Shown here: piece after piece, positions 8,592 through 20,212 of the stretch
How the letters are laid out: every line of letters starts with the position of its first letter
Numbering within the stretch: the stretch's first letter is position 1
Assembly: GCA_943913655.1 (NCBI GenBank)
Contig: CALTZA010000002.1
Location: 62,001 to 126,000 of the forward strand
Direction: 5' to 3'
Source of the DNA: an uncultured Francisella sp.
GTDB taxonomy: Bacteria > Pseudomonadota > Gammaproteobacteria > Burkholderiales > Neisseriaceae
Length of the DNA stretch: 64,000 bases
Made by a program: the position numbers and the translations under genes
The notes under the pieces: generated by a model
Seen by the model: the letters and a program-made list of their open reading frames with translations, nothing else
Told to the model about the DNA's origin: nothing
Database searches by the model: none

Positions 8592-9869
8592 ATGTCTAAA
8601 ACCGTGACTTTAAAATATGGAACAAACACTACAGAATTGCCTATATTAAAAGGAACCTTAGGCAATTCTGTAGTAGACATCCGCCAATTTGCCACAACAG
8701 GTATGTTTACCTTTGACCCTGGATTTTTATCCACGGCCAGTTGTGAATCAAAGATTACCTTTATTGATGGCGAAAAAGGACTGCTCTACTATCGCGGCTA
8801 TCCAATTGAACAATTAGCAAAAAAAAGTGATTTTTTAGAAACTTGCTATCTTCTTATCCACGGCGAACTTCCTAAATCAAAAGAGAGAAAAGCTTTTGTA
8901 GAAAAAATTACCAAACATACTTTGGTGCATGAGCAACTGGCTCGTTTTTTTAATGGTTTTAGGCGCGATGCCCATCCCATGGCGATGATGGTAGGTGTGG
9001 TAGGTGGTCTTGCTGGTTTTTATCAAGAAGAACTCGATATCAAAAAACAAGAAGATCGTCGCGCAGCACAATATCGCTTAATATCCAAAATTCCTACCAT
9101 TGCAGCTATGTGTTATCGTTATTCAAATGGTTTACCATTTATGTATCCTAATAATGAATTGAGTTATACCGCCAATTTTATGTATATGATGTTTGGCACT
9201 CCATGTGCAAAATATGAGCCCAATCCAGTATTAGTAAACGCTCTTGATCGCATTTTTATTTTACATGCTGATCATGAGCAAAATGCTTCCACTTCTACTG
9301 TGCGCTTGGCTGGCTCATCAGGTGCTAACCCTTTTGCTTGTATTGCAGCTGGTATTGCCTGCTTGTGGGGCCCTGCCCATGGAGGCGCTAATGAAGCTGT
9401 GCTAAATATGCTTACTGAAATTGGCGATGTTTCAAAAGTGGCTGATTTTATGAAGGGCGTTAAGAAAAAGAAATATCGCTTAATGGGTTTTGGCCACCGT
9501 GTCTATAAAAATATGGATCCACGTGCACAGATTATGAAGCAAACCTGCCACGAAGTGTTAGAAGAACTCAAATTGCAAAACAGTCCTCTATTTAAATTAG
9601 CTATGGAATTGGAGCAAATCGCTTTAGAAGATGACTATTTTGTACAGCGCAAGTTATATCCCAACGTTGATTTTTACTCGGGTATTGTGTTATCAGCCCT
9701 AGGCATTCCCACTTCTATGTTTACAGTCATTTTTGCCTTAGCAAGAACTGCGGGTTGGACTACTCACTGGGATGAGATGATGAGCGAAACAAGCCAAAAA
9801 ATTGGTCGTCCTCGTCAGCTTTATACAGGAAAAACCAAAAGAGACTATGTTGATGTTAGACATCGTTAA
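8592..9869 (+). CDS. gltA: Citrate synthase
   Basis: This enzyme condenses oxaloacetate and acetyl-CoA to citrate. The 425-residue length is typical of the hexameric type II enzymes of Gram-negative bacteria. Visible motifs are the active-site [20 protein letters not shown] region, [11 protein letters not shown] with catalytic His, and [14 protein letters not shown] with a second active-site histidine, then the aspartate in NVDFYSG. An AAGGAG ribosome binding site lies 6 nt before the ATG. It continues the sdh operon after a 48-nt gap and is followed by a 156-nt gap before sucA that may hold an additional promoter. Confidence 0.98.
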   Translation: MSKTVTLKYGTNTTELPILKGTLGNSVVDIRQFATTGMFTFDPGFLSTASCESKITFIDGEKGLLYYRGYPIEQLAKKSDFLETCYLLIHGELPKSKERKAFVEKITKHTLVHEQLARFFNGFRRDAHPMAMMVGVVGGLAGFYQEELDIKKQEDRRAAQYRLISKIPTIAAMCYRYSNGLPFMYPNNELSYTANFMYMMFGTPCAKYEPNPVLVNALDRIFILHADHEQNASTSTVRLAGSSGANPFACIAAGIACLWGPAHGGANEAVLNMLTEIGDVSKVADFMKGVKKKKYRLMGFGHRVYKNMDPRAQIMKQTCHEVLEELKLQNSPLFKLAMELEQIALEDDYFVQRKLYPNVDFYSGIVLSALGIPTSMFTVIFALARTAGWTTHWDEMMSETSQKIGRPRQLYTGKTKRDYVDVRHR

Positions 9870-10025
9870 GTGGCGTAAAAACTGCCTTTTGATGGTAGGT
9901 AAAGTTTAATATCAAATATTATTTAACTATCCTAATCAAAGACAAAATTAAAATGATGAATAATTAAAGATCGCGATTAATAAGTGTATTTTTTTATCAG
10001 CCAGCTTTAAAGAAAAGATTATATC

Positions 10026-12872
10026 ATGCAAAAAGACAGTGAATCATCATATTATTATGGCGGTAATGCGCCTTATCTAGAGGCGCTTTATGAACAATTT
10101 TTAATTGATCCTAGCCAAGTTGATCCTTATTGGAGAGAGCAATTTACATCCTGGGACAATCAGTCTGGGCAAGAGCAAGATAAACCACGCTTGATTATCG
10201 AAGAATCTTTTAAAAATAGTTCTTTTGTTCCCTATTGCGACGCAGGCATTTCTGAGCAAGAGATGTTAAGCTCTCTTAAGAAACAAGTGGGTGTATTGCG
10301 ATTAATGTATTCATACCGCATTACAGGATCTCGTTATGCAAATTTAGATCCACTGAATCGTCGTATGAACCCACTGCCTGAAAGGATATTACGCTTAGAA
10401 ACGTATGGTCTGTCAGATAAAGATTTAACACGCTCATTTTCAGTATCTGCTGAGTTAAACCCAAGCTCTCAACCCATTGCTTTATCAGAAATTATTAGGC
10501 GTTTGCAAAAAACTTACTGCAACACGATTGGTGTTGAATACATGCATATCATCCAGAACGAAGAACGCCATTGGGTAAGAGACCGCTTTGAATCAGAGCT
10601 TTCAACCCCTAATTTTGATTGCGCAACCAAAAAAACTATTCTCAAGAAATTAACAGCAGCAGAAACATTTGAACATTATCTACATACCAAATTCACAGGG
10701 CAGAAACGATTCTCTCTAGAAGGAGGTGAAAGTCTCATTCCAGCACTAGATTATCTGATTAATGAGGCTGCTTTGGTTGGCGTAGAAACTATAGTGATCG
10801 GCATGGCTCATCGTGGTCGGTTAAATGTCTTAACCAATATTTTAGGTAAACTGCCTAAGGATTTATTCAATGAGTTTGAAGGCAAAGCACCCATTAGTTT
10901 GCCTAGTGGCGATGTCAAATATCATAATGGTTTTAGTAGTGATTTGCGTACCCTTGTTAACCCCATACACATTTCTTTGGAATTTAACCCCTCTCACTTA
11001 GAAATTGTCAATCCAGTGGTAGAAGGTAACGTCAGAGCACGACAGGCGCAACGTGGGGAAGAAGGTAAAAAGCAAGTACTGCCTATCTTAATTCATGGAG
11101 ACGCAGCTATCGCTGGTTTAGGGGTCAATCAAGCCACTTTAAATTTGTCCAATGTACGCGGTTATACCACAGGGGGGACCATTCATATAGTGGTTAATAA
11201 TCAAATTGGCTTCACCACCTCAGATTTGCGTGATGCACGTTCCACCATCTATTGTACAGATATTGCCAAGATGATTGATGCTCCAATCATTCACGTCAAC
11301 GGCGATGACCCAGAAGCAGTGTGCTATGTGATGAAAATTGCACTTGATTTTCGCACATGTTTTCATAAGGATATTATGATTGACATGGTATGTTATCGTC
11401 GTCGTGGCCATAACGAAGGGGATGACCCATTTTTAACCCAACCAATGATGTATCAAGCAATCAAAAATCATTTGACTACTCGTACCCTGTATGCGAAAAA
11501 ATTGGTAGAGGAAAATTTATGTCATCAAGACGAGATCGATCAATTGGTTAAGGACTACCAAGAGCTTCTGGATAAAGGTGAACATGTACAGCAATCCAAA
11601 CTAGGTATTTACCAAAGAAAATACTCACAAAATTGGGATATCTATAAAGGTGTACCGTGGGATACACAAGTGGATACTTGGTTATCCGCCGATGAAATTA
11701 AAAAATTAAGCGATCAACTTGCTTTACTACCGGAACATTTTTCTCTTCACCGTACTGTGGCCAAATTGGTTCAACAACGCCAAGAAATGGGTAAAGGACA
11801 GTTGCCCATCGATTGGGGGATGGCAGAAACACTTGCTTATGCAAGTTTGCTGACTGAAGGAATACCTGTGCGACTGTCCGGGGAAGATTCTGGCCGGGGC
11901 ACTTTTTCACATCGCCACGCAGTTTTTCATGATCAAACTCGCGAACAATGGGATCAAGGGGTATATATTCCTCTACAACATGTTTCGCAAAATCAAGCCA
12001 ATTTTACCGTGATTGATTCTATCTTAAACGAAGAGGCAGTTTTGGCTTATGAATATGGCTATGCCTGTTATTCGCCCACAACTTTAACTATCTGGGAAGC
12101 TCAATTTGGGGACTTCTCAAATGGTGCCCAAGTTGCCATTGACCAATTTATCACTTCTGGAGAAGCAAAGTGGGGCCGCCTATGTGGTTTGGTAATCTTG
12201 TTGCCCCACGGCTATGATGGGCAAGGACCTGAGCATTCTTCTGGACGTCTAGAACGATGGCTACAACTGTGTGCTGAAGACAATATACAATTAGTTTGCC
12301 CATCTGAATCAAGTCAAATGTTTCATGTTCTACGTCGGCAAATGTTGCGTCCTTATCGCAAGCCGCTAATTATTTTTATGTCTAAGCGCCTGCTACGCTT
12401 TAAGAGTTCGATGAATGACTTAACTGCCTTCACTAAGGAATCCTCTTTTAGAACAATTATTGATGATCCAATAATTAGCGATCTTAAGAAAGTTAAACGC
12501 CTGATTCTTTGTGCTGGTCAAGTTTATTATGACTTAGTGGCACAAAGAGCGCAAAGAAATTTAGATCTCAGTATCGCAATTGTTCGTCTAGAACAACTTT
12601 ACCCCTTTCCTGAAGAAGCGTTTAAGCAATTATTAGAGCGTTATCACCAGGTGAAAGATATAATGTGGGTACAAGAAGAACCTTTAAATCAAGGCGCTTG
12701 GAATTCTATCTACCATGTTTTAAGGTCACATTTAACAAATCAACAAATTTATGTTTCTGCCCGTCCTGCCAGTGCAGCCCCTGCCGTTGGTTATCCTCAA
12801 CTGCATATTCAGCAATTAAAAGATTTATTAGACACCGCGTTGACCTTGTCAACATCCAATTGGAGAAAATAA
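10026..12872 (+). CDS. sucA: 2-oxoglutarate dehydrogenase E1 component
   Basis: This thiamine diphosphate-dependent subunit decarboxylates 2-oxoglutarate. The 948-residue protein has the N-terminal E1o segment ([12 protein letters not shown], which binds the E2 core in this family), the [11 protein letters not shown] motif, the ThDP/Mg2+ region [11 protein letters not shown] followed by [13 protein letters not shown], and the transketolase-like C-terminal half with [13 protein letters not shown]. Length is typical (930-950). The ribosome binding site is poor. It is 1 nt from sucB, so E1 and E2 are probably co-translated. Confidence 0.98.
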   Translation: MQKDSESSYYYGGNAPYLEALYEQFLIDPSQVDPYWREQFTSWDNQSGQEQDKPRLIIEESFKNSSFVPYCDAGISEQEMLSSLKKQVGVLRLMYSYRITGSRYANLDPLNRRMNPLPERILRLETYGLSDKDLTRSFSVSAELNPSSQPIALSEIIRRLQKTYCNTIGVEYMHIIQNEERHWVRDRFESELSTPNFDCATKKTILKKLTAAETFEHYLHTKFTGQKRFSLEGGESLIPALDYLINEAALVGVETIVIGMAHRGRLNVLTNILGKLPKDLFNEFEGKAPISLPSGDVKYHNGFSSDLRTLVNPIHISLEFNPSHLEIVNPVVEGNVRARQAQRGEEGKKQVLPILIHGDAAIAGLGVNQATLNLSNVRGYTTGGTIHIVVNNQIGFTTSDLRDARSTIYCTDIAKMIDAPIIHVNGDDPEAVCYVMKIALDFRTCFHKDIMIDMVCYRRRGHNEGDDPFLTQPMMYQAIKNHLTTRTLYAKKLVEENLCHQDEIDQLVKDYQELLDKGEHVQQSKLGIYQRKYSQNWDIYKGVPWDTQVDTWLSADEIKKLSDQLALLPEHFSLHRTVAKLVQQRQEMGKGQLPIDWGMAETLAYASLLTEGIPVRLSGEDSGRGTFSHRHAVFHDQTREQWDQGVYIPLQHVSQNQANFTVIDSILNEEAVLAYEYGYACYSPTTLTIWEAQFGDFSNGAQVAIDQFITSGEAKWGRLCGLVILLPHGYDGQGPEHSSGRLERWLQLCAEDNIQLVCPSESSQMFHVLRRQMLRPYRKPLIIFMSKRLLRFKSSMNDLTAFTKESSFRTIIDDPIISDLKKVKRLILCAGQVYYDLVAQRAQRNLDLSIAIVRLEQLYPFPEEAFKQLLERYHQVKDIMWVQEEPLNQGAWNSIYHVLRSHLTNQQIYVSARPASAAPAVGYPQLHIQQLKDLLDTALTLSTSNWRK

Positions 12873-12873
12873 T

Positions 12874-14091
12874 ATGAGTATTGAGATTAAAGTCCCTGTC
12901 TTGCCTGAAAGTGTAAGCGAAGCAACCTTATTATCCTGGCATGTCAAAGTGGGGGATACTGTACAACAAGGACAAAACATCATTGATATTGAAACCGATA
13001 AAGTGGTACTGGAATTGCCAGCTCCAGAGTCAGGAGTAATTACGGAAATATTAGCAAATGATGGCGATGTAGTCAGCGCTTCTCAAGTAATTGCCAAGTT
13101 GGATACTAAAAAAACAACAACTGCCCAAGAAGAAAATACACAATCCTTTTCTCAAATTGACAAACAGGTCCTTGCAAAGCAACAAGATTTCCAAACCAAT
13201 GCAAAGGTCATTATGCCTGCTGCTGAAAAATTGGCAAAAGAAAAAAATATTAATGTAGATACTATTCAAGGTTCAGGGCGAGGTGGACGTATTCTCAAAG
13301 AAGATGTTTCTGCGATAGACAAACAAACATCACAACAAGTATTCTCCACCAACAACGCTCCCTCTTCTAGGGCTACAGAACAAACCTTTGATCGGATAGA
13401 AAAAAGAATTCCAATGACCCGACTGCGTCAGCGGGTGGCAGAGCGTTTGGTGCAATCACAATCTGAGAATGCCGTCCTCAGCACCTTTAATGAAATTAAT
13501 ATGAAGCCAGTAATGGATCTAAGGAAGCAATACAAAGATAAGTTTCAGCAACTTCACGGGACTAAATTGGGTTTCATGTCCTTTTTTGTCAAAGCAGTTG
13601 TGGTAGCCTTAAAAAAATATCCTGTTGTGAATGCTTCAATTGATGGACAAGATATTATTTACCATGGCTATTTTGATATTGGTATTGCTGTAAGTACTCC
13701 AAGAGGTCTGGTAGTACCGATTTTACGCAATGCAGATACTTTATCAATGGCTGATATTGAAGAAAAAATCAGCGATTTTGCACTGCGTGCTCAAGACGGC
13801 AAATTGGCTCTAGAAGAGATCAGTGGTGGAACTTTTAGCATCACCAATGGAGGGATTTTTGGCTCGATGATGTCCACCCCGATTATTAATCCCCCGCAAT
13901 CTGCTATTTTGGGCATGCATGCTATTTACGATCGTCCTGTAGTGGAACATGGGCAGATAGTGATCCGACCTATGATGTATGTGACACTTTCCTATGACCA
14001 CCGCCTCATTGATGGTAAGGAAGCAGTACTCACTTTAGTAACCATCAAGCAAATTTTAGAAGATCCAGCACGTCTTGTTTTAGAGGTATAA
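12874..14091 (+). CDS. sucB: 2-oxoglutarate dehydrogenase E2 (dihydrolipoamide succinyltransferase)
   Basis: This is the core of the 2-oxoglutarate dehydrogenase complex and transfers the succinyl group to CoA. Domains in order: one lipoyl domain (1-75) with the lipoylated Lys43 in [12 protein letters not shown]; a Gln-rich linker; a peripheral-subunit-binding domain (about 108-145, with ending [13 protein letters not shown]); a second linker; and the catalytic domain (about 175-405) ending with [12 protein letters not shown], which holds the catalytic His and Asp. The 405-residue length is typical. Confidence 0.98.
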   Translation: MSIEIKVPVLPESVSEATLLSWHVKVGDTVQQGQNIIDIETDKVVLELPAPESGVITEILANDGDVVSASQVIAKLDTKKTTTAQEENTQSFSQIDKQVLAKQQDFQTNAKVIMPAAEKLAKEKNINVDTIQGSGRGGRILKEDVSAIDKQTSQQVFSTNNAPSSRATEQTFDRIEKRIPMTRLRQRVAERLVQSQSENAVLSTFNEINMKPVMDLRKQYKDKFQQLHGTKLGFMSFFVKAVVVALKKYPVVNASIDGQDIIYHGYFDIGIAVSTPRGLVVPILRNADTLSMADIEEKISDFALRAQDGKLALEEISGGTFSITNGGIFGSMMSTPIINPPQSAILGMHAIYDRPVVEHGQIVIRPMMYVTLSYDHRLIDGKEAVLTLVTIKQILEDPARLVLEV

Positions 14092-14114
14092 ACCAGCATA
14101 AAAAAGGATAAATA

Positions 14115-15545
14115 ATGTCTCAGTTTGATATTGTGGTAATAGGTGCAGGTCCTGGTGGCTATATCGCGGCTATTCGCGCTGCACAATTAGGTTTTAAAGT
14201 GGCCTGTATTGATCATGGTCAAAATAAAGAAAAAACTGCTCCGGCCTTAGGAGGTACCTGTCTGAAAGTAGGTTGTATCCCTTCCAAAGCTTTACTGCAA
14301 TCTTCTGAGGAGTTTTATAAAGTGCATCATGAATTAGAGATTCATGGCATCCATGCGCCAAAGGCTGAAATAAACATCCCAACCATGATCAGCAGAAAAG
14401 ATGCCATTGTCAATAAGCTAACCAATGGTGTGGCATTTTTATTTAAAAAAAATAAAGTAGAAAGTATTTATGGTACTGCCTCTTTTTATGAAAAAAAAGC
14501 CGATCATTTTCTGATCGAAGTAAATGATGATAAAAAAAGGGAAATCGTCAAAGCGAACTGGGTAATTATTGCCAGTGGATCAAAAGTTAGACCGCTACCC
14601 AATGTAGACATCGACAATCAATTAATATTAGATAATGTTGGGGCGTTAGACTTGCAAAGTGTACCCAGAAATTTAGGAGTTATTGGTGCTGGCGTTATCG
14701 GTTTAGAAATGGGTACTGTATGGCAAAGACTAGGCGCACAAGTTACTCTTTTAGAGGCCTCTGAGACCTTTTTACCAATGGCAGATCAACAAATCGCCAA
14801 GGAAGCACTGAAAATATTTAGCAAAAAACAAGGTCTAAACATCCATCTTGGTGCAAATATCAAACAAGTATCTGTTAAAAACAAGCAAGTTCAATTAAGC
14901 TATCAACTTAAAGGGGAAACTTTTGAAACAAGTTTTGATAAATTGATTATTGCTATTGGTCGTATTCCTAATACTGATGATTTGAATTTAAGAACAATAG
15001 GAATCACCACTGATGCTCGAGATTTTATCGAGGTAGATGAGAATTGCCAAACGAAAGTCAAAGGTGTTTGGGCTATCGGCGATGTGGTGCGCGGACCAAT
15101 GCTCGCTCATAGAGCTAGTGAAGAAGGTGTGGCAGTAGCAGAACGCATCGCTGGTCAATTACCCAGTGTTCATCTTGATCAAATTCCCAATATTATTTAT
15201 ACCCAGCCAGAACTTGCTTGGGTGGGTAAAACCGAAGAACAGCTGAAAAAAGAAGGTGTTGATTATAAAAAAGGATTGGCCCATTTTGCTGTCAACGGTA
15301 GAGCTCTTGCTATGGATCAAGCAGCAGGTATGGTTAAATTACTGGCTGATGCATACACTGATCGTTTGCTAGGCGCACATATCATAGGAGCGATGGCCTC
15401 AGAATTAATTTCTGAATGCGTGACAGCTCTTGCCTATGGCGCATCCAGTGAAGATATTGCGCGAACCATCCATGCACACCCCACCCTTTCTGAAACTATC
15501 TTTGAAGCGGCACTTGCCGTAGATAAGCGTGCTTTGAATAGTTAA
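14115..15545 (+). CDS. lpd: Dihydrolipoyl dehydrogenase (E3)
   Basis: This flavoprotein re-oxidises dihydrolipoamide with NAD+. The 476-residue protein shows the FAD-binding GAGPGGYIAA (10-19), the redox-active disulfide Cys49/Cys54 in GGTCLKVGCIPSKAL, the NAD-binding GAGVIGLEMG, the second FAD motif in AIGDVVRGPMLAH, and the C-terminal catalytic His-Glu pair in HAHPTLSE. It is the third gene of the sucA-sucB-lpd unit, with a 23-nt gap and an AAGGATAA ribosome binding site. It may also serve a pyruvate dehydrogenase complex encoded elsewhere. Confidence 0.98.
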   Translation: MSQFDIVVIGAGPGGYIAAIRAAQLGFKVACIDHGQNKEKTAPALGGTCLKVGCIPSKALLQSSEEFYKVHHELEIHGIHAPKAEINIPTMISRKDAIVNKLTNGVAFLFKKNKVESIYGTASFYEKKADHFLIEVNDDKKREIVKANWVIIASGSKVRPLPNVDIDNQLILDNVGALDLQSVPRNLGVIGAGVIGLEMGTVWQRLGAQVTLLEASETFLPMADQQIAKEALKIFSKKQGLNIHLGANIKQVSVKNKQVQLSYQLKGETFETSFDKLIIAIGRIPNTDDLNLRTIGITTDARDFIEVDENCQTKVKGVWAIGDVVRGPMLAHRASEEGVAVAERIAGQLPSVHLDQIPNIIYTQPELAWVGKTEEQLKKEGVDYKKGLAHFAVNGRALAMDQAAGMVKLLADAYTDRLLGAHIIGAMASELISECVTALAYGASSEDIARTIHAHPTLSETIFEAALAVDKRALNS

Positions 15546-15577
15546 CTCTTTTTTAATTAAAAGGAAAGAATATTGAT

Positions 15578-16771
15578 ATGAACTTACATGAATATCAGGC
15601 AAAAACACTGTTAAAGCGTTATGGGCTACCTGTGCAACATGGCATTCTTGCTAAGAGTGCGAAAGAAGCAGGACAAGCGTTTAATAAATTAGGAGGTGAC
15701 CAAGCAGTTGTCATCAAGGCACAAGTGCATAGCGGTGGACGTGGCAAAGCTGGTGGTGTGAAAATTGCCAAGAATGCAGAAGAGGCCAAAGAAATTACCC
15801 AACATATGCTGGGACAGCGCTTGATTACCTATCAAACTGATGCAAAAGGTCTACCAATTAATGCAGTTTTGGTTTGTGAAGATATGTATCCTGTCTCTGA
15901 GGAACTTTATTTAGGAGCGGTTATTGACCGTTCCAGTCGACGAGTGACCTTTATGGCATCCACAGAAGGTGGTGTGGAAATTGAAAAAGTAGCAGCAGAA
16001 ACACCTGAAAAAATCTTTAAAGAAGAAGCTTCTCCTCTGGTGGGCTTACAACCTTATCAAGCACGTGAAATGGCCTTTAAATTAGGATTACAGGGCAAGC
16101 AGATTAATACTTTTGTTGAAATTATGACAGGTTTATACCAAGCTTTTATCGACAACGATTTCTCCTTAGTCGAAATTAATCCTCTTTCGGTGCGTGGCAA
16201 TGGAAATTTGGTCTGTGTTGATGCCAAAATTAGCGTTGATTCTAACGCTTTATTTAGACATCCTGATTTATTAGAAAATCGTGATACCAGCCAAGAAAAT
16301 GAACGTGAATTAGCTGCTTCTGAATATGGGCTTAATTATGTAGCCTTAGAAGGCAATATCGGTTGTATGGTTAACGGTGCAGGGTTAGCAATGGCAACTA
16401 TGGATATTATCCAACTTTATGGTGGCAAACCTGCTAACTTCCTCGATGTTGGTGGTGGCGCAACCAAAGAAGACACCATAAAAGCTTTGTCCTTGATCCT
16501 AGAAGATCGCTCTGTGCAAGCGGTATTAATTAATATTTTTGGCGGCATTGTACGCTGCGATATGATTGCTGATGCAATTATCGAAGCAATCAAAAGTATC
16601 GATATTAAAGTGCCTGTGGTGGTCCGTTTAGAGGGTAACCAAGCAGATAAAGGATTAGCAAAACTTGACGAGTCCGGTTTACAAGTAATCACTGCACATG
16701 GCTTGGCAGATGCGGCAGAAAAGGTCGTGGCAGCAACAAAAAAAATTATAAGGGGAAGTGGGCTTAAATGA
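15578..16771 (+). CDS. sucC: Succinyl-CoA ligase, ADP-forming, beta subunit
   Basis: This is the nucleotide-binding subunit of succinyl-CoA synthetase. The 397-residue protein begins with the invariant [16 protein letters not shown] and carries the ATP-grasp segments [16 protein letters not shown] (about 46-61) and EINPL, plus FGGIVRCD in the C-terminal half. It is about 9 residues longer than the usual 388 because of a short basic tail. Its stop overlaps the sucD start by 4 nt (ATGA). Confidence 0.98.
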   Translation: MNLHEYQAKTLLKRYGLPVQHGILAKSAKEAGQAFNKLGGDQAVVIKAQVHSGGRGKAGGVKIAKNAEEAKEITQHMLGQRLITYQTDAKGLPINAVLVCEDMYPVSEELYLGAVIDRSSRRVTFMASTEGGVEIEKVAAETPEKIFKEEASPLVGLQPYQAREMAFKLGLQGKQINTFVEIMTGLYQAFIDNDFSLVEINPLSVRGNGNLVCVDAKISVDSNALFRHPDLLENRDTSQENERELAASEYGLNYVALEGNIGCMVNGAGLAMATMDIIQLYGGKPANFLDVGGGATKEDTIKALSLILEDRSVQAVLINIFGGIVRCDMIADAIIEAIKSIDIKVPVVVRLEGNQADKGLAKLDESGLQVITAHGLADAAEKVVAATKKIIRGSGLK

Positions 16772-17655
16772 GTATTTTAGTGAATAAAGACACCAAAGTA
16801 TTGGTGCAGGGTTTTACTGGTAAAAATGGTAGCTTTCACTCACAGCAAGCCATTGCTTATGGCACAAAAATAGTTGGAGGCGTGACTCCTGGCAAAGGAG
16901 GACAAACACATTTGGGTTTGCCCGTATTTAATACCATGCGTGAAGCAATGGCAGAAACCAAAGCAGATGCATCTGTATTATATGTCCCAGCGCCATTTGT
17001 GTTGGACTCAGTCATAGAGGCAGTTGAGGCTGGTATTAAATTAGTCGTAGTCATTACAGAAGGTGTGCCAATATTGGATATGTTACAAGCAAAACGTTAT
17101 ATTGAAACCACCGGATCGGCTCGTTTGATTGGTCCAAACTGTCCTGGTATCATTACCCCAGAAGAATGTAAAATTGGTATTATGCCTGGCCATATCCATA
17201 AAAAAGGGAAAATTGGCATTATCTCCCGCTCAGGAACTCTTACCTATGAAGCCGTTGCGCAAACAACTGCTTTAGGCTTGGGCCAATCCACGTGCATTGG
17301 TATTGGTGGAGATCCAATTCTTGGTACCAATCAAATAGATGCCTTATGTTTATTTGAACAAGATTCTCAAACAGAAGCTATTATTCTAATTGGTGAAATC
17401 GGAGGTACAGCTGAAGAAGAAGCTGCTGAATTTATCCAGTCAGAAGTAAGTAAACCTGTTGTTGGCTATATCGCTGGGGTTACTGCGCCTAAAGGGAAAC
17501 GTATGGGTCATGCTGGTGCTATTATCGCTGGGAGTAAGGGCACAGCTAAAGAGAAGTTTGCTGCATTTGAAAAAGCTGGGATAGCGTATACACGTAGTCC
17601 GGCAAAAATTGGGGAAACCATGTTGCAGGTGCTTAAAGAAAAAAATAACAAATAG
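16768..17655 (+). CDS. sucD: Succinyl-CoA ligase, alpha subunit
   Basis: This subunit binds CoA and carries the phosphorylated histidine. The 295-residue protein has the CoA-binding [13 protein letters not shown] (13-25), the [12 protein letters not shown] motif, and the phospho-histidine in [10 protein letters not shown] (about residue 250). Translation is coupled to sucC through a 4-nt overlap. It ends the long TCA cluster; a weak inverted repeat GCCTA...TAGGC follows the stop. Confidence 0.98.
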   Translation: MSILVNKDTKVLVQGFTGKNGSFHSQQAIAYGTKIVGGVTPGKGGQTHLGLPVFNTMREAMAETKADASVLYVPAPFVLDSVIEAVEAGIKLVVVITEGVPILDMLQAKRYIETTGSARLIGPNCPGIITPEECKIGIMPGHIHKKGKIGIISRSGTLTYEAVAQTTALGLGQSTCIGIGGDPILGTNQIDALCLFEQDSQTEAIILIGEIGGTAEEEAAEFIQSEVSKPVVGYIAGVTAPKGKRMGHAGAIIAGSKGTAKEKFAAFEKAGIAYTRSPAKIGETMLQVLKEKNNK

Positions 17656-17733
17656 TTGCTAAGCCTACAGTTTTTATAAGGATAGGCGATTATTTTAACC
17701 CCATCATTAATAAAAAAACGCTTTAAAAATATT

Positions 17734-18252
17734 ATGTCAAAAAAGAAAGACGCTATTTTGAAATTTTATGCGCATGTGGTTTTTATTATTTTAGGCATTG
17801 CTTCATTTTCTGCGGGTCATGCATTAAATGGTGATAGACAACAGCCGATTGTTATCAAAAGTCAATCGGCTCAAGTAGATCTATCATCTAATAACTTTGT
17901 GTTACAAGGTGATGTATCGATCACTCAAGGGAGTCTGCATATTCACGGTAGTCAAGTCAAATCAACAAAAACAGCTTCAAACAACTTACTTGAGATTACA
18001 GGTCATCCTGCCTTTTTTCGACAAATTCTAGAAAGTCGTAATGCGCAGCAAAGACATCGATTATTTAGCGGCTGCGCCAATTCAATCAAATACAATAAAA
18101 GTAGTGGCTTAATTACATTATCAGGCCAAGTAGACATTACTTTAGACAACGATAAACTATCAGGTAGCAAAATGGTATATGACAGTAAGCAAGAAAGATA
18201 TCAGCTGTTCTCCAGTAAAAAACAACAAGCGCGCTTGATTATCTATCCTTAA
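17734..18252 (+). CDS. lptA: LptA-like periplasmic lipopolysaccharide transport protein
   Basis: The 172-residue protein has an N-terminal hydrophobic segment (about 9-29, ending in SAGHA) that looks like a signal peptide, followed by an OstA/LptA domain: PIVIKSQSAQVDLSSNNFVLQGDVSITQG with the family pattern of alternating strands (A-x-x-D-x-x-x...F-x-G-x-V), then LITLSGQVDITLDNDKLSG. LptA bridges inner and outer membrane for LPS transport. The usual lptC and lptB neighbours are absent here, and it lies alone between sucD and a thiolase. A different LptA/OstA-fold protein is possible. The ribosome binding site is weak. Confidence 0.75.
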   Translation: MSKKKDAILKFYAHVVFIILGIASFSAGHALNGDRQQPIVIKSQSAQVDLSSNNFVLQGDVSITQGSLHIHGSQVKSTKTASNNLLEITGHPAFFRQILESRNAQQRHRLFSGCANSIKYNKSSGLITLSGQVDITLDNDKLSGSKMVYDSKQERYQLFSSKKQQARLIIYP

Positions 18253-18399
18253 AAACACGCCCCTTTATCTTTACTTAGATACATTTTATAACCCAGTACT
18301 TGCCAAAGCACTGCTTTATTTCTAGAATTTAACTTTTAATAAACGCAGCGACTGTAGCGTCCAATATGCTTTTGCATTTTACACTCTAAGGAATTATTT

Positions 18400-19686
18400 A
18401 TGACAGATAAACAAAAAAAAGTGGCGATTGTTGGTGGCAATCGTATTCCGTTTGCCCGCTCTAACGGTGCTTATATGGGCCAGTCAAATTCAAAGATGTT
18501 TACTGCCGCATTAGAAGGTCTGATACAACGGTTTAACTTAAGCGGTAAGCACTTGGGAGAAGTTGTTGGCGGAGCTGTGTTAAAACACAGTCGAGACTTT
18601 AATATGATTCGAGAATGTGTACTAGGCTCCAGTTTAGATCCGCAAACACCTGGTAATGATCTGCAGCAGGCTTGTATCACCGGGTTACAAGCTGCCTTTC
18701 AGGTCGCTAATAAAATTAATTTAGGGATCATTGAATGCGGCATCGCTGGTGGTGTCGATACCACTTCTGATGCGCCAATTGCAGTGGGGACTAAAACACG
18801 ACAGGCCCTAATTAAAGCAGGTGCTGCCAAAAGTTGGGGAGAACGCTTAAAAGCTCTAACCGGTATTTCATTAAGCAATTTGATTGAGCCCCCGCAAAAT
18901 AAAGAACCTCGTACTGGTTTATCGATGGGGGAACATGCAGCAATCACTGCTTTAGAATGGGGTATTACCCGTGAAGCCCAAGACGAATTGGCCTATCTGA
19001 GTCATAAGAACTTAGCCGATGCTTATGAAGAGGACTTTTTTAATGATCTAATGACCCCTTTTGCTGGTTTAGAACGTGATTCTAATCTACGTACTGATAC
19101 CACGATAGAGAAATTGGCTACTCTCAAACCGGTGTTTGGTAAGGGTGCGCAAGCAACCATGACTGCAGGTAATTCGACCCCACTAACTGATGGTGCCTCT
19201 ACTGTTTTGCTTGCTTCAGAAGAATGGGCCAAAGCACAAGGGTTGCCCATCTTAGCTTACTTAACTTATCAAGAAACTGCAGCTGTTGATTTTATCGGTA
19301 AAACTGGCAAGCAAGAAGGCTTATTGATGGCCCCTGTTTATGCTGTTGCCAGAATGTTAAAGCGCGCTGGCCTAAAATTACAAGACTTTGATTTCTATGA
19401 AATGCATGAAGCCTTCGCTTCCCAAATATTGGCTACTTTAAAAGCTTGGGAAAGTGAAGCTTTCTGCAAAGAACGTCTTGGCTTGAACCAAGCTTTGGGT
19501 TCAATTGATCGCCACAAACTTAATGTCAAAGGTTCATCTTTGGGATGCGGTCATCCTTTTGCAGCAACCGGTGGACGCATCTTGGCCACTGCTGCCAAAC
19601 TACTTAATCAAAAAGGTAGCGGTAGAGCATTAATCTCCATCTGTGCTGCTGGCGGACAAGGCGCAACTGCGATCCTTGAGAAATAA
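18400..19686 (+). CDS. fadI: Acetyl-CoA C-acyltransferase (FadI-type thiolase)
   Basis: This is a thiolase that cleaves or forms 3-ketoacyl-CoA. The 428-residue length and sequence are closer to FadI (about 436) than to AtoB/PhaA (about 393). The acyl-accepting cysteine is in DLQQACITGLQA (about residue 92). The catalytic His is in EMHEAFA and a second catalytic pair is in GCGHPFAATGGR and SICAAGGQG. The start has an AAGGAATT site 6-12 nt upstream. No other beta-oxidation gene is adjacent, so the physiological direction is unclear. A bidirectional terminator follows. Confidence 0.88.
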   Translation: MTDKQKKVAIVGGNRIPFARSNGAYMGQSNSKMFTAALEGLIQRFNLSGKHLGEVVGGAVLKHSRDFNMIRECVLGSSLDPQTPGNDLQQACITGLQAAFQVANKINLGIIECGIAGGVDTTSDAPIAVGTKTRQALIKAGAAKSWGERLKALTGISLSNLIEPPQNKEPRTGLSMGEHAAITALEWGITREAQDELAYLSHKNLADAYEEDFFNDLMTPFAGLERDSNLRTDTTIEKLATLKPVFGKGAQATMTAGNSTPLTDGASTVLLASEEWAKAQGLPILAYLTYQETAAVDFIGKTGKQEGLLMAPVYAVARMLKRAGLKLQDFDFYEMHEAFASQILATLKAWESEAFCKERLGLNQALGSIDRHKLNVKGSSLGCGHPFAATGGRILATAAKLLNQKGSGRALISICAAGGQGATAILEK

Positions 19687-19715
19687 AAATAGTAATCTAC
19701 TAGCTTAAATCTTAT

Positions 19716-19747
19716 AAAAAACCAGCGTGCCTCACCGCTGGTTTTTT
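19716..19747. terminator. Bidirectional rho-independent terminator (thiolase / nusB)
   Basis: A 12-bp inverted repeat (AAAAAACCAGCG at 19716-19727 with CGCTGGTTTTTT at 19736-19747) around an 8-nt loop has a T-tract on both strands. It sits between the convergent thiolase gene and nusB, so it can stop transcription in both directions. Confidence 0.88.
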
Positions 19748-19765
19748 ATTCAACCAGTAGATTAA

Positions 19766-20212
19766 TCAGCGTGCTTCATTCGGTCTTAAGTGAAAAAGCA
19801 ACTGATCAAGCACCCCATTAATAAAACGGTAACTTTCATTTTTACCATAGATCTTCACTAACTCCACTGCCTCATTAATAATGACTGCAGCTGGGGTTTC
19901 CTGACAATGGTCAAGTTCATAAGTAGCCAACACTAAAGCGGCTTTTTCCACCCAGCTCACTTCAGACCATGGGCGATCTAAATGTGGATTAAGAATGCTT
20001 TCATAGTTTTTTTCTTCAACATAACAACCTTTAAGCAATTGATCAAAAAAAACCTCATCAACCCGAGGCTTTTTATCTGTCATCGCCAGCACAAAAGTAT
20101 CTGTGGATTTGATATTATCTATCAGTGTTGTCACACTTTGCCCTGGATTAGCCCAATACTGATACATGGCTTGTAATGCGAATTCTCGAGCGCGACGCCG
20201 TGGCGTTCTCAT
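19766..20212 (-). CDS. nusB: Transcription antitermination factor NusB
   Basis: NusB binds boxA RNA together with ribosomal protein S10 and supports rRNA antitermination. The 148-residue all-helical protein has the family opening RRRAREFALQAMYQY and the C-terminal signature ELDHCQETPAAVIINEAVELVKIYG followed by FINGVLDQL. The start overlaps the ribH stop by 4 nt, the standard ribH-nusB arrangement. Confidence 0.96.
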   Translation of the reverse strand: MRTPRRRAREFALQAMYQYWANPGQSVTTLIDNIKSTDTFVLAMTDKKPRVDEVFFDQLLKGCYVEEKNYESILNPHLDRPWSEVSWVEKAALVLATYELDHCQETPAAVIINEAVELVKIYGKNESYRFINGVLDQLLFHLRPNEAR

